Of a stretch of DNA of 20,602 nucleotides, positions 6,097 to 14,399 are shown in pieces. Positions within the stretch are counted from its first letter, which is position 1. Each line of letters opens with the position of its first letter. The position numbers were made by a program, and so were the translations under genes. Origin of the DNA: UBA6345 sp045577635 (GTDB lineage Bacteria > Bacillota > Clostridia > Christensenellales > UBA1242); assembly GCA_045577635.1 (NCBI GenBank), contig JAZNIS010000108.1:1-20602 (forward strand). The letters run 5' to 3'. The notes under the pieces are model-generated. The model had not been told where the DNA came from. It did no database searches and saw nothing but the letters and a program-made list of their open reading frames with translations.

Positions 6097-8511
6097 TTAT
6101 TTTGCAATAATATTAACTAATCTGTTAGGAATAACAATTGTTTTTACAACAGTTTTTCCGTTTAACACTTCTTTAACTTTTTCGTTTTCTAAAACAAATT
6201 GTTCAATTTCTGCATTAGTTAATTTTGTGCCAATCATTAATCTAGTAATAATTTTATTGTTGATTTGAATAGCATATTCAATTTCATCTTTAACTAATTT
6301 ATCTTCGTCCCAAGTTGGCCATACTGCATCTTTAATGTGTGGTTCAAAGTTTTGAGCTGTCCAAATTTCTTCGGTGATGTGTGGAGCAAATGGATTTAAT
6401 AAAGTTAATAATGTTTTATATTCTGCTTTATTAATTTTGCCCACTTTTGCAACTTCGTTTCCTAAAATCATTAATGCTGCAATTGCTGTGTTAAACTTAA
6501 CATTATCAATATCGTTAGTAACCTTTTTAATTGCAGTGTGCATAGCAACCGAAAGTTCTTTTGAATATTCATCGCCATCAACTAAAATGTCTTGGAAATT
6601 ATAAACTTTGGTAATAAATTTGTTACAAGCTTTAACACCGTCATCACTCCAATTAACACTTTGGAAGTAATCACCCATAAATGCTTCCCAAACCCTTAAA
6701 CTATCAGCACCATATTCGTTAATAACATCTCTTGGGTCAACAACATTACCTAAACTTTTACTCATTTTAACACCGTTAGAACCTAAAACTAAACCTTGGC
6801 TGATTCTTGATTTAAATGGTTCGCTAACAGGGCTTAAACCAATGTCGTAAAGGAATTTGTTCCAGAATCTTGCATATAGTAAGTGTCGGGTAGTGTGTTC
6901 GTTACCACCGTTATATAGGTCAACAGGTAACCAACTCTTTAATGCATCCATGCTAGCAAATTCTTTATCGTTGTGTGGGTCACAATATCTCATAAAGTAC
7001 CAACTGCTACCAGCCCAACCAGGCATTGTGTCGGTTTCTCTTTTTGCAGGTTGTCCGCATTTAGGACAGGTTGTGTTTACCCAATCGGTAATAAGTGATA
7101 GTGGGCTTTCTCCATCAGGAGTTGGTTCATAACTATCAACAAGTGGTAAAGTTACAGGAAGTTGATCTTCCGGAACAGGTTGCCAACCACAGTGTTCACA
7201 ATAAATCATAGGAATAGGTTCGCCCCAATATCTTTGACGGCTAAACACCCAATCTCTCATTTTAAAGTTAACTTGTTTTTCTGCAACACCTAATTTTTCA
7301 AGTTTTTCAGCAATTTTTTGTTTTGCTTCTTCAACAACTAAACCACTAAATTCTTCACTATTAATAAGTTTTGCATTAGCTCCTAAATAATCGTGTTTTT
7401 CGTAAGCACAACCACTAGGTTCGTTGTTGCCTTCAATAACTTTAATAAAGTCAATACCATGTTCAAGTGCAAATTCGTAATCTCTTTGGTCGTGTGAAGG
7501 AACAGCCATAACAGCACCACTACCATAACTAACTAAAACGAAATCGCCTAAATAAATAGGAACTTCTCTGCCGTTAGCAGGGTTAATTGCTGTAATACCT
7601 TTTAAGCAAACACCACTTTTTTCTTTGTTAAGTTCGCTTCTTTCAAATTCACTTTTTCTTTTTGCTTTGTTAACATATTCTTGAACTTCGTCCCAGTTTT
7701 CAATTTTATCTTTTAATTGGTTAACTAGGTCGTGTTCTGGTGCTAAAACCATAAATGTAATACCATAAATAGTTTCAATGCAGGTTGTAAAAATTTCAAA
7801 TTCGCCACCTTGCTTAATTTGGAATTTAACTTTTTCACCTTCGCTTCTTCCAATCCAATTAATTTGGCTGGTTTTAATATGTTCCATATAGTCAGTGTCT
7901 TTTAAATCATCTGCTAAACGGTCAGCATATTTTGTCATTTTTAAAATCCATTGTGCTTTTGTTTTAGGTTGAACTTCGCTATGACATTGGCAGCAGAATC
8001 CACCTTCAACTTCTTCGTTAGCAAGTACACCACAGTTAGGGCAGCAGTTAACAGTTGTTTCTTGTTTTTCAGCAAGTCCGTGTTTGAAGAATTGTAAAAA
8101 TTGCCATTGTGTCCATTTGTAATAATCAGGGTCACAAGTTGAAATTGCTCTGCTCCAATCAAAACTTAAACCAACCATTTTTAATTGTTCTTTAAATGTT
8201 GCAATGTTTCTTTCAACAATTTCTTGTGGAAGTTTATGTTCCTTAATTGCAGTTCTTTCAGCTTCCAAACCAAAAGCATCGCAACCCATAGGGAATAAAA
8301 CATTATATCCTTGCATTCTTTTCTTTCTTGCAACAGCATCTAATGCAGAATAACTTCTAACATGACCTGTGTGTAAACCTTTACCACTTGGGTAAGGGAA
8401 TTCAATTAAAATATAGGCATTCTTTTTATCTGGGTGATGGTTTTCAACTTCAAACCTTTTTTCTTCTTCCCAAATGTTTTGCCATTTTTGTTCAATCTTT
8501 TTAAAATCCAT
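6097..8511 (-). CDS. leuS: leucyl-tRNA synthetase
   Basis: Class I synthetase that charges tRNA-Leu in the cytoplasm. The 804-residue length matches bacterial LeuRS. Visible elements, in order: the HIGH motif as HTGH (47-50) in PYPSGKGLHTGHVRS; zinc cysteines CPNC (157-160) and CCQC (173-176); and the CP1 editing domain (about 220-415) with SYGSGAVMAVPSHDQRD (328-344). MRDWVFSRQRYWGEP (418-432), a second zinc pair (CEHC 438-441, CPKC 482-485), KMSKS (582-586) and the anticodon-binding region follow. The threonine-rich editing motif, normally TTRPDT, reads TTCIET (242-247), which may alter proofreading. The start has AGGAG 8 bases upstream. The leader is only about 25 nt, so there is no T-box. 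It is monocistronic and convergent with the XRE gene. Confidence 0.98.
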   Translation of the reverse strand: MDFKKIEQKWQNIWEEEKRFEVENHHPDKKNAYILIEFPYPSGKGLHTGHVRSYSALDAVARKKRMQGYNVLFPMGCDAFGLEAERTAIKEHKLPQEIVERNIATFKEQLKMVGLSFDWSRAISTCDPDYYKWTQWQFLQFFKHGLAEKQETTVNCCPNCGVLANEEVEGGFCCQCHSEVQPKTKAQWILKMTKYADRLADDLKDTDYMEHIKTSQINWIGRSEGEKVKFQIKQGGEFEIFTTCIETIYGITFMVLAPEHDLVNQLKDKIENWDEVQEYVNKAKRKSEFERSELNKEKSGVCLKGITAINPANGREVPIYLGDFVLVSYGSGAVMAVPSHDQRDYEFALEHGIDFIKVIEGNNEPSGCAYEKHDYLGANAKLINSEEFSGLVVEEAKQKIAEKLEKLGVAEKQVNFKMRDWVFSRQRYWGEPIPMIYCEHCGWQPVPEDQLPVTLPLVDSYEPTPDGESPLSLITDWVNTTCPKCGQPAKRETDTMPGWAGSSWYFMRYCDPHNDKEFASMDALKSWLPVDLYNGGNEHTTRHLLYARFWNKFLYDIGLSPVSEPFKSRISQGLVLGSNGVKMSKSLGNVVDPRDVINEYGADSLRVWEAFMGDYFQSVNWSDDGVKACNKFITKVYNFQDILVDGDEYSKELSVAMHTAIKKVTNDIDNVKFNTAIAALMILGNEVAKVGKINKAEYKTLLTLLNPFAPHITEEIWTAQNFEPHIKDAVWPTWDEDKLVKDEIEYAIQINNKIITRLMIGTKLTNAEIEQFVLENEKVKEVLNGKTVVKTIVIPNRLVNIIAK

Positions 8512-8542
8512 TACTAATCTCCTAAACAGTAATCATATCGCT

Positions 8543-8571
8543 ATTTTATTATAAAATAATAAAAAAAGCAA
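8543..8571 (-). promoter_or_regulatory. leuS promoter
   Basis: On the minus strand TTGCTT (8566-8571) and TAAAAT (8543-8548) are 17 bases apart. This places the transcript start near 8536, too close to the ATG for a T-box leader. Confidence 0.55.
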
Positions 8572-8598
8572 TTATTTGCCTAAAAATAGGGGTTAAAA

Positions 8599-8626
8599 AA
8601 TTAAAAACACCATAATTTTGGTGCTT
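8599..8626 (-). terminator. intrinsic terminator of the four-helix membrane gene
   Basis: AAGCACCA (8619-8626) pairs with TGGTGTTT (8605-8612) on the minus strand, with one G-U pair and a 6-base loop. Only a few T residues follow before the sequence turns AT-mixed. Confidence 0.7.
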
Positions 8627-8648
8627 TTAATGATTTTTTATTAATATT

Positions 8649-9218
8649 TTAATTGTTTTTATTTTCAGTGTCTTCGCTGTTTATTTTTTGGGTGTAATTA
8701 GATTTTGAAATATTGTCAATGGCATTTGTTGTAACCATGGATTTTGCATCTTTCATATCTAAACTTAATAAAGCTGTAATAGCAACCCAAAAAGAAAAAC
8801 ATAAAACAGCAAAAACAACACATAAAATTGAATAAATGTTAGTTTTACTAGTTAAAAATGCAATTGAAAGTGCTGCAATAATTGCAACAACAACAAGGTT
8901 GAATATAATGTAAAGTTTATATAAAATTGATTTGTTTTTATAATCATCGGCAGAATAATCGGCAGTAATTTTAATTTTTTTACCTGCAACCATTAAACAA
9001 ATTATGCCAATCAAAACAATTATTGCAAAAATGATAGAAACTCCACCTATTCTAAAGAAAACATATAATCCAGAATCTCCACCAAAATCCTCAACTAATT
9101 CTTTAAAAATTAAACCAATTATTGTCATAACAGATGTGGCAATAATAATTGCAATTATTTCTAAAATGTTCAAAGATAAACCCAAACGAGTTGCTGTAAT
9201 TGTTCTTTTTCTTTTCAT
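8649..9218 (-). CDS. four-helix membrane protein of unknown function
   Basis: This 189-residue protein begins with a basic cap (MKRKR) and has four predicted membrane helices at about 16-38, 54-78, 101-122 and 128-152. The tail from about 155 is polar, rich in Asn, Lys and Glu, and probably cytoplasmic. I recognise no family or catalytic motif. An AAGG ribosome site lies upstream of the ATG. It is followed by a terminator, so it is monocistronic, and it is divergent from the acyltransferase-like gene at 9396. Confidence 0.75.
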   Translation of the reverse strand: MKRKRTITATRLGLSLNILEIIAIIIATSVMTIIGLIFKELVEDFGGDSGLYVFFRIGGVSIIFAIIVLIGIICLMVAGKKIKITADYSADDYKNKSILYKLYIIFNLVVVAIIAALSIAFLTSKTNIYSILCVVFAVLCFSFWVAITALLSLDMKDAKSMVTTNAIDNISKSNYTQKINSEDTENKNN

Positions 9219-9240
9219 AATTTTTACCTTCTTTTTTTTT

Positions 9241-9270
9241 ATAATATCAAAAAACAGTATTTTATAACAA
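9241..9270 (-). promoter_or_regulatory. promoter of the four-helix membrane gene
   Basis: TTGTTA (9265-9270) and TATTAT (9241-9246) on the minus strand are 18 bases apart, upstream of the AAGG site. Confidence 0.4.
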
Positions 9271-9324
9271 ACATATTTATTAAATTTGTTTACTTTTTTG
9301 ACAAAATTTGCCGAATTAAAATAT

Positions 9325-9352
9325 TTGCTTGTTTGCTTTTTATTTTTATAGT
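9325..9352 (+). promoter_or_regulatory. promoter of the acyltransferase-like gene
   Basis: TTGCTT (9325-9330) and TATAGT (9347-9352) are 16 bases apart, giving a leader of about 37 nt. A perfect TTGACA at 9298-9303 lies upstream but lacks a good -10 (ATATTT at 17). Confidence 0.45.
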
Positions 9353-9395
9353 AAACTTACCGTGTAGGTGGCAAATTTTATTAGGGATTTAGTTT

Positions 9396-10349
9396 ATGTT
9401 TGGATTTAGAAATGATGGAAAAAGAATAAAATATGAAGATGTTATGATGAAAATGACACCTCATTTTATGAAAACAAGAAACGATGCTAACAATCAAATT
9501 ATGCATCCTGTTAGAGTTGAAGATATGGATGCTTGGATTAAGGAAAAAAGCGAAAAAGAAGGAATTGTTTTTAACTATATGCATGTGGTTATGGCAACTG
9601 TTGTTAGGTTGTTTGCAATTCGTCAAAGATTAAATCGTTTTGTAGTTAGGGGTGCAGTTTATCAAAGAAATGCAATCACAATTTCTTTAACAGTTAAAAG
9701 GTCGCTTCGTGATGAAGGTGCTGAAAGCACTTTAAAAGTTGATTTTACAGGTGAAGAAACAATTTACGAAGTTAAAGAAAAAATTGATAAAGCAATTTCT
9801 GATAGTATTACAGCTGATAATTCAACACAACAAGTTATTCAAAAATTATCGTTTTTACCTAACTGGTTGTTAAGGGGTTCAGTAAACTTTTTAAGATTTT
9901 TAGATGCTTTGGGAATGCTTCCAAAAGCACTAATTAATGCAAGTCCGTTCCACACAAGTTGTTATGTTACATATTTAAAAAGTATTAAATGTGATGCAAT
10001 TATTCACCATATTTACAATTTTGGAACAACAGGTATTTTTGTTGCAATCGGTAAAGAAAAATATGTTCCGGTTGTAGAACTTGAAGAGTTAAAAGTTGGC
10101 AAAGTTATGAACCTTGGTCTTAATATGGATGAAAGGTTTTGTGATGGATTCTATTTTGCAAAAAGTTTAAGGGTTTGGAATGATATGTTCCATAATTTGC
10201 ACGAACTTGAAAAACCATATCAAATTACCGATGAAGTAATTTTAGCACACAAAGCAAAAATGGCTAAAAAACAAGCAAAATTAGATAAGAAACAAGCTAA
10301 AAAACAAGCAAAGTTAGAAAAAAAACAAGCTAAAAAGCAAACAAAATAA
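9396..10349 (+). CDS. 2-oxoacid dehydrogenase E2-like acyltransferase, probably non-canonical
   Basis: The 317-residue product resembles the catalytic core of E2 acyltransferases (chloramphenicol acetyltransferase-type fold). It has no lipoyl or E1/E3-binding domains. Similar regions include FNYMHVVMATVVRLFA (59-74), RNAITISLTV (91-100), FGTTGIFVAIGKEK (209-222) and NLGLNMDERFCDGFYFAK (239-256). The last is where E2 enzymes carry HxxxDG, with His as catalytic base. Here the motif reads ERFCDG (246-251), so the His is replaced by Glu while DG remains. The tail (about 286-317) is Lys/Gln/Ala-rich with an 11-residue repeat, KKQAKLDKKQA then KKQAKLEKKQA. No E1 or E3 genes are nearby, so it is unlikely to serve a dehydrogenase complex. 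The ATG has AGGGA 8 bases upstream, and the gene ends at a terminator. Confidence 0.75.
   Translation: MFGFRNDGKRIKYEDVMMKMTPHFMKTRNDANNQIMHPVRVEDMDAWIKEKSEKEGIVFNYMHVVMATVVRLFAIRQRLNRFVVRGAVYQRNAITISLTVKRSLRDEGAESTLKVDFTGEETIYEVKEKIDKAISDSITADNSTQQVIQKLSFLPNWLLRGSVNFLRFLDALGMLPKALINASPFHTSCYVTYLKSIKCDAIIHHIYNFGTTGIFVAIGKEKYVPVVELEELKVGKVMNLGLNMDERFCDGFYFAKSLRVWNDMFHNLHELEKPYQITDEVILAHKAKMAKKQAKLDKKQAKKQAKLEKKQAKKQTK
10266..10346 (+). repeat. 33-bp coding repeat for the lysine-rich tail
   Basis: Two in-frame units of 11 codons (KKQAKLDKKQA, KKQAKLEKKQA) plus a partial third unit (KKQTK) encode the basic C-terminus of the acyltransferase-like protein. The copies differ mainly at synonymous positions and one Asp/Glu change. 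Confidence 0.75.
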
Positions 10350-10355
10350 TTTTAG

Positions 10356-10388
10356 TAAGGGCTTAAATTTAAGTCCTTATTTTTTTTT
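10356..10388 (+). terminator. intrinsic terminator
   Basis: TAAGGGCTT and AAGTCCTTA form a 9-bp stem with one G-U pair around the loop AAATTT (10356-10379), followed by a T run. Confidence 0.85.
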
Positions 10389-10415
10389 GAATAAAAAAGG
10401 TTTTACTGTTAATAA
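10387..10415 (+). promoter_or_regulatory. promoter of the ferritin-like protein gene
   Basis: TTGAAT (10387-10392) and TAATAA (10410-10415) are 17 bases apart. The -35 overlaps the end of the preceding terminator's T run. Confidence 0.4.
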
Positions 10416-10441
10416 TTAAAAAAACATTTAAGGAGTTAAAA

Positions 10442-11689
10442 ATGAAAATAGTAAACCCTTTTAAAGAAAAGGCAACCAAAATTGAAAAAACATATGAAAG
10501 TTGGAATAAATTAGCTGTTAAACCTTACGACCCTAAAAAAACCAGCCCTTTTACAAAGGTGCGAATTATTTTGTTAAATGGGACTGAATTTGAAGCTAAT
10601 TGGTTTTCACATCAATTTTTTAGGCACTGCAACAATAATGATTTAAGACGAGAATTAAGTGTTATAAGAAGAAGAGAGCAGCAACAACAAAAGAAAATTG
10701 CTGCATTAAAACCTATTGAAGAAAGTATTTTACAGCACACATTAAGTTATGAACAATTAGCAGTTGAGCTAACTGCAATTTTGGCACAAACAGTGCAAGA
10801 TAAATATGTTAAAAAAGCACTAGATTTTGCTCTTTTAGAAGATTTTGACCATTTATATAGGTTTGCAAACCTAATTGAGATTGATGAAGGAATTAAAGCA
10901 GAAAGTTTAATTGGTGATTACACCGAAGTAACTGTTGGCAGGCCCACAATTTCGGAACATCGTTATCCTGTTGATGATGTTAAAAGATTTATTAATAATC
11001 AAACAGCCGATTTGTTTACAAAAATTACAACCAATGTAATTACTGCGGCCGAACAACAAACAATGAATTTTTATATGAATCAAGCAAACTTTTATAAAAA
11101 CGAACTTGGCAGGAAATTGTTTACTGAAATTGCCATGATTGAAGAACAGCATGTTAGCCAGTATGGAAGTTTATTGGACACTAATTGCACATGGTTGGAA
11201 AATTGGTTGATGCACGAATATGTTGAATGTTATTTGTATTATTCTTGTTACGAAGATGAAACAGATAATTATGTTAAAGAAATTTGGCGAAATTTTTATT
11301 ATGAAGAGTGTGGACACCTGCAAAAAGTTGCCGAACTTCTAAAAAAATATGAAGGCAAAGATTGGCTTACAGTTTTTCCTTGTGGTGGAGATTTTCCTGA
11401 ACCACTTAAATTTGGGGCAAACAAAGAGTATATAAGAAAAGTTTTAAAACAAACAGTGTGTAACACTGCAAATTTAGAAGATTATGTAAAGGTTTCTTCT
11501 TTATCACCAGATTCTGAATTTTTTAAATATAATTCAACAGTAAACAAACCTGAACTTGAAGTTGCTAGTCATTTAGTAATTGAAAAACACATTAAAAGGT
11601 TTGGTGAAGATTATAGATTGGAAGATTGCCAAAACCCTATACCACTTTTACGAGATAGAAAAAATGATAATATAACTGTTGGAAGATAA
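10442..11689 (+). CDS. protein with two ferritin-like metal-binding modules
   Basis: This 415-residue protein has two four-helix-type modules with diiron-like ligand patterns. In the first, E104/E109 (SYEQLAVEL) pair with EDFDH (133-137); E229 with EEQH (234-237) completes it. In the second, E259/E262 (MHEYVEC) pair with EECGH (288-292). ExxH helices of this kind are the hallmark of ferritin/rubrerythrin-like diiron proteins. The first 95 residues are basic and polar, and the C-terminal 100 residues carry no known motif. Possible roles are oxidation or reduction of a substrate, peroxide handling or iron storage, all inferred. It has no rubredoxin domain. The ATG follows AAGGAG by 6 bases. It is monocistronic with a strong terminator. 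It fits an oxygen-sensitive organism alongside rubrerythrin but is not adjacent to it. Confidence 0.7.
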   Translation: MKIVNPFKEKATKIEKTYESWNKLAVKPYDPKKTSPFTKVRIILLNGTEFEANWFSHQFFRHCNNNDLRRELSVIRRREQQQQKKIAALKPIEESILQHTLSYEQLAVELTAILAQTVQDKYVKKALDFALLEDFDHLYRFANLIEIDEGIKAESLIGDYTEVTVGRPTISEHRYPVDDVKRFINNQTADLFTKITTNVITAAEQQTMNFYMNQANFYKNELGRKLFTEIAMIEEQHVSQYGSLLDTNCTWLENWLMHEYVECYLYYSCYEDETDNYVKEIWRNFYYEECGHLQKVAELLKKYEGKDWLTVFPCGGDFPEPLKFGANKEYIRKVLKQTVCNTANLEDYVKVSSLSPDSEFFKYNSTVNKPELEVASHLVIEKHIKRFGEDYRLEDCQNPIPLLRDRKNDNITVGR

Positions 11690-11711
11690 AACAGCCATTG
11701 GCTGTTTTTTT
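11688..11711 (+). terminator. intrinsic terminator
   Basis: AAAACAGCC-ATT-GGCTGTTTT forms a 9-bp hairpin with a 3-base loop and a T run, overlapping the stop codon of the ferritin-like gene. Confidence 0.9.
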
Positions 11712-11728
11712 GTTTGTAAATTAAGGTA

Positions 11729-11757
11729 TTTACATTAATTTTTATTAGATGTATAAT
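11729..11757 (+). promoter_or_regulatory. sigma-A promoter abutting the start codon
   Basis: TTTACA (11729-11734) and TATAAT (11752-11757) are exactly 17 bases apart. Only 7 bases separate the -10 from the ATG at 11765, so the transcript should start at or one base before the start codon. Confidence 0.8.
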
Positions 11758-11764
11758 TAAGTAT

Positions 11765-12823
11765 ATGGCAAAACAATCATTTGAAAATAAAATGTTAAAT
11801 AGTATCTATGAAACAGATGGTTCCAGAATGCAGTTTTTAATGGATAATAAAGCACTAACTTTTGAAGTTGTTTCCTACATTGAAAGGCATATGCGATTTG
11901 TTTCTAATAGATGTGTGGATAATGAAAAACAATGGAAGGTTCTTTCTAATTTTTCCGATTTTTTAGAACTTAAAAAAGTTTTTGAACAAATAAAAGAAAA
12001 AGAAGAAAGTGGGGATTCTGCTGAACTTTTAGCACTAAAAGAAAGATTTGAAACCATAAAGAAAAAGTTTGCTGTAACCGACACCGAAAATGTTTTAAGA
12101 GCAAAAAAAGATGAAGCCGATTGGGATGAATTTTTAAAATATTTTGTAATTACAACTTCTGCCACCGAAAAGTTGGGTAGTCAAACCAAAACAAGTTTGT
12201 TGCCTGGTAGCATTAGTAAATGGGCAACATTAAATTGTGCCAATGAAAAACAACTATTAAGTTTAATTAATGAAACTGCATCGGCATATTTAACAGATAA
12301 TGGATTTAATAATTTTAAGGTTAAAGTTGTTGATGGAAGTGGTGTAAGACCTGTAATAAACGAGCAAACAATTTATGTTGGCGAAGAAATGATAAAAGGT
12401 GTTCAAACAACCGAAGAATGTTTTGATATTCTTTCAAAGGTTTTAATGGCAGGAGAGTTGGTTTTGGCTACTGCACAGTTAGAGAGTCCACTTAAAAATC
12501 TAACACCTTTACAACAAGCAATTAGTTTTGAAAGGGCGATGTCTATAACATCTGCAATTCGTAAGGAAAGGTTAATAGCGAACAGTTCACAATTAAACAA
12601 TTTATTAATGTTTAACAGTGCTAATTTAATCAGGAAATATTGTGGCGAAAATGGTGAACAGTATTTTAAAATGATTATGTTAACCATGCCACAAGTTAAA
12701 CTTCAACCAAATAATCCATGCCGTATTGTTGAAGAATATTATGAACCACATCTAGAAAAAATTGAAAATTCTGTAAATGAATTAATTTTAAAATCTAAAA
12801 AACAAGCAAGTTTAATAAAATAA
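11765..12823 (+). CDS. unknown 352-aa protein, apparently from a leaderless mRNA
   Basis: I do not recognise this protein. It is soluble, without signal peptide or membrane segment. It has a charged, probably coiled helical region at about 60-105 (Lys/Glu-rich). The C-terminal half (from about 125) is mixed, with helices around LTPLQQAISFERAMSIT and a conserved-looking segment YVGEEMIKGVQTTEECFDI. The ATG at 11765 is the first in frame and sits 7 bases after a consensus TATAAT. No Shine-Dalgarno sequence precedes it or the next in-frame ATG codons, so translation probably begins on a leaderless transcript. It is convergent with pyk and shares a bidirectional terminator. Codon use looks like the neighbours. 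Confidence 0.75.
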   Translation: MAKQSFENKMLNSIYETDGSRMQFLMDNKALTFEVVSYIERHMRFVSNRCVDNEKQWKVLSNFSDFLELKKVFEQIKEKEESGDSAELLALKERFETIKKKFAVTDTENVLRAKKDEADWDEFLKYFVITTSATEKLGSQTKTSLLPGSISKWATLNCANEKQLLSLINETASAYLTDNGFNNFKVKVVDGSGVRPVINEQTIYVGEEMIKGVQTTEECFDILSKVLMAGELVLATAQLESPLKNLTPLQQAISFERAMSITSAIRKERLIANSSQLNNLLMFNSANLIRKYCGENGEQYFKMIMLTMPQVKLQPNNPCRIVEEYYEPHLEKIENSVNELILKSKKQASLIK

Positions 12824-12851
12824 AAAAAGACCTAAAAATAGGTCTTTTTTT
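12822..12851. terminator. bidirectional terminator between the 352-aa gene and pyk
   Basis: AAAAAAAGACCTA (12822-12834) and TAGGTCTTTTTTT (12839-12851) form a 13-bp stem with an AAAA loop. The hairpin overlaps both convergent stop codons. Confidence 0.9.
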
Positions 12852-14262
12852 ATCTAACAAATTCAATTTTAATAAGGTTTGTGCAACCAGGAACTTTTGG
12901 TGTTCCACAAGTTACAACAATTGCATCATCTTGTTTTGCTAAATTTAAATGTTTAACAAAGTTGTTTGCAATTCCAAACATTTCGTCTGTGGTGTTATAT
13001 ACTGGTGTTAACACGGGCATCACACCCCAACTCATTGCAAGTTGACGATAAGTTTTTTCGTGTGGTGTTGCAGCTAAAATTGTGTTGCTAGGTCTAAAAC
13101 GACTAACCATTCTGGCACTAGCACCCGAATCGGTAAATACAACAATGCTTTTTGTTTTTTGCATAAAACTTGCATTTACAGCACTATGTGAAATTACATC
13201 GGTAATATTTTCTAGTTTGTATTCAGCTGTATCAAATCTTTTCGCATAGTTAATATGTTTTTCGGTTTCTTCCGAAATTTTTGCCATTTGTTTAACAGCT
13301 TCAACAGGAAATTTACCAGCGGCAGTTTCGCCAGATAGCATTACAACACTTGTTCCATCATAAACAGCATTAGCAACATCGCTTACTTCTGCTCTGGTTG
13401 GACGATTGTTGTAAATCATACTTTCAAGCATTTCGGTTGCAGTAATAACAATTTTGCCAATGTCTTTTGTTTTCTTAATAATAATTTTTTGTAGTTCTGG
13501 AAGTTTTGAAATAGGTACTTCAACACCAAGGTCGCCCCTAGCAACCATTATTCCATCACTAGCAGCAATAATTTCGTCTAAATTTTTAATTCCTAACGAA
13601 CTTTCAATTTTTGAAATAATTTTAATGTCGTTTCCACCATTTGCTGCCAAAAACTTTCTTAAATCATAAACATCTTCTTTTGAGTTTACAAAACTTGCAG
13701 CAACATAATCAATATCGTGTTTAATTCCCCATAAAATATCGGCTTCATCTTTTTCATTTAAGTAAGGGGTGTTAAACTTAATTCCAGGAATACTTAAACT
13801 TTTGTGGTTTCCAATTACACCTGAATTAAGTGCTTTTGTAACAACTTCAGTGCCTTTAACTTCAATAACTTTAAATGTAATTAATCCATTAACAGCTAAA
13901 ATTTTGTTGCCAGGTTTAATGCATTTAACAATTAAAGGTTCGTTAAAACTAACAATTTCTTCTGTACCTTCAACTTTTCTGCCTGTAAAAGTGAAAGTTT
14001 GACCCTTTTTAATTGAAACTTCTCCGTTTTTAAAAGTTTTAACTCTAATTTCTGGTCCTCTTGTATCTAACATAATAGGAAGTGGAATAGAAAGTTCTTG
14101 TCTAATTCTTTTAACATTTTCGTCAATCAAATTCATATCGTCTAGTTTTGCATGGCTTAAATTTATTCTAACCACATCTAAACCAGCTTGTGCAAGAGCT
14201 TTTAATGTTTGATAATTGTTACTTGCTGGTCCAATTGTACCAATAATTTTTGTTTTTCTCAT
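12850..14262 (-). CDS. pyk: pyruvate kinase
   Basis: Catalyses phosphoenolpyruvate plus ADP to pyruvate plus ATP, the last glycolytic step, in the cytoplasm. The 470-residue product starts TKIIGTIGPASNN and continues with VVRINLSHA and MLDTRGPEIRVKTF in the N-terminal barrel. IISKIESSLGIKNLDEII carries the catalytic Lys. Then follow GIMVARGDLGVEV and ITATEMLESMIYNNRPTRAE with DVANAVYDGT, the nucleotide- and metal-binding segment. The length is that of the common form without the extra PEP-utiliser domain found in Bacillus. The ATG has AAGGAAG 6 bases upstream. It is monocistronic. A perfect 7-bp inverted repeat covers its -10 region, suggesting repression by an unknown dimeric regulator. Confidence 0.98.
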   Translation of the reverse strand: MRKTKIIGTIGPASNNYQTLKALAQAGLDVVRINLSHAKLDDMNLIDENVKRIRQELSIPLPIMLDTRGPEIRVKTFKNGEVSIKKGQTFTFTGRKVEGTEEIVSFNEPLIVKCIKPGNKILAVNGLITFKVIEVKGTEVVTKALNSGVIGNHKSLSIPGIKFNTPYLNEKDEADILWGIKHDIDYVAASFVNSKEDVYDLRKFLAANGGNDIKIISKIESSLGIKNLDEIIAASDGIMVARGDLGVEVPISKLPELQKIIIKKTKDIGKIVITATEMLESMIYNNRPTRAEVSDVANAVYDGTSVVMLSGETAAGKFPVEAVKQMAKISEETEKHINYAKRFDTAEYKLENITDVISHSAVNASFMQKTKSIVVFTDSGASARMVSRFRPSNTILAATPHEKTYRQLAMSWGVMPVLTPVYNTTDEMFGIANNFVKHLNLAKQDDAIVVTCGTPKVPGCTNLIKIEFVR

Positions 14263-14292
14263 TTTTTCTTCCTTAATAAATAATATTTATCT

Positions 14293-14312
14293 TATACTTT
14301 TTAAGTATATCA
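14293..14312 (-). promoter_or_regulatory. pyk extended -10 promoter overlapped by a palindrome
   Basis: On the minus strand TG-A-TATACT is an extended -10 element (14304-14312). Its hexamer is one arm of the perfect palindrome TATACTT-AAA-AAGTATA (14293-14309), a plausible operator that would block polymerase. Confidence 0.5.
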
Positions 14313-14399
14313 CAACAAATAAAATATAAAAATTAAAATAACCATATTAAAATTAAAAAAAATATATTATAAATTTTTAAATATTTAGGGCATAATTTA

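Noticed and set aside
8512..8648. T-box leader upstream of leuS
   Set aside because: The gap holds a terminator for the upstream gene and a promoter close to the ATG; there is no room for a T-box and no TGGN-type motif in a long leader.
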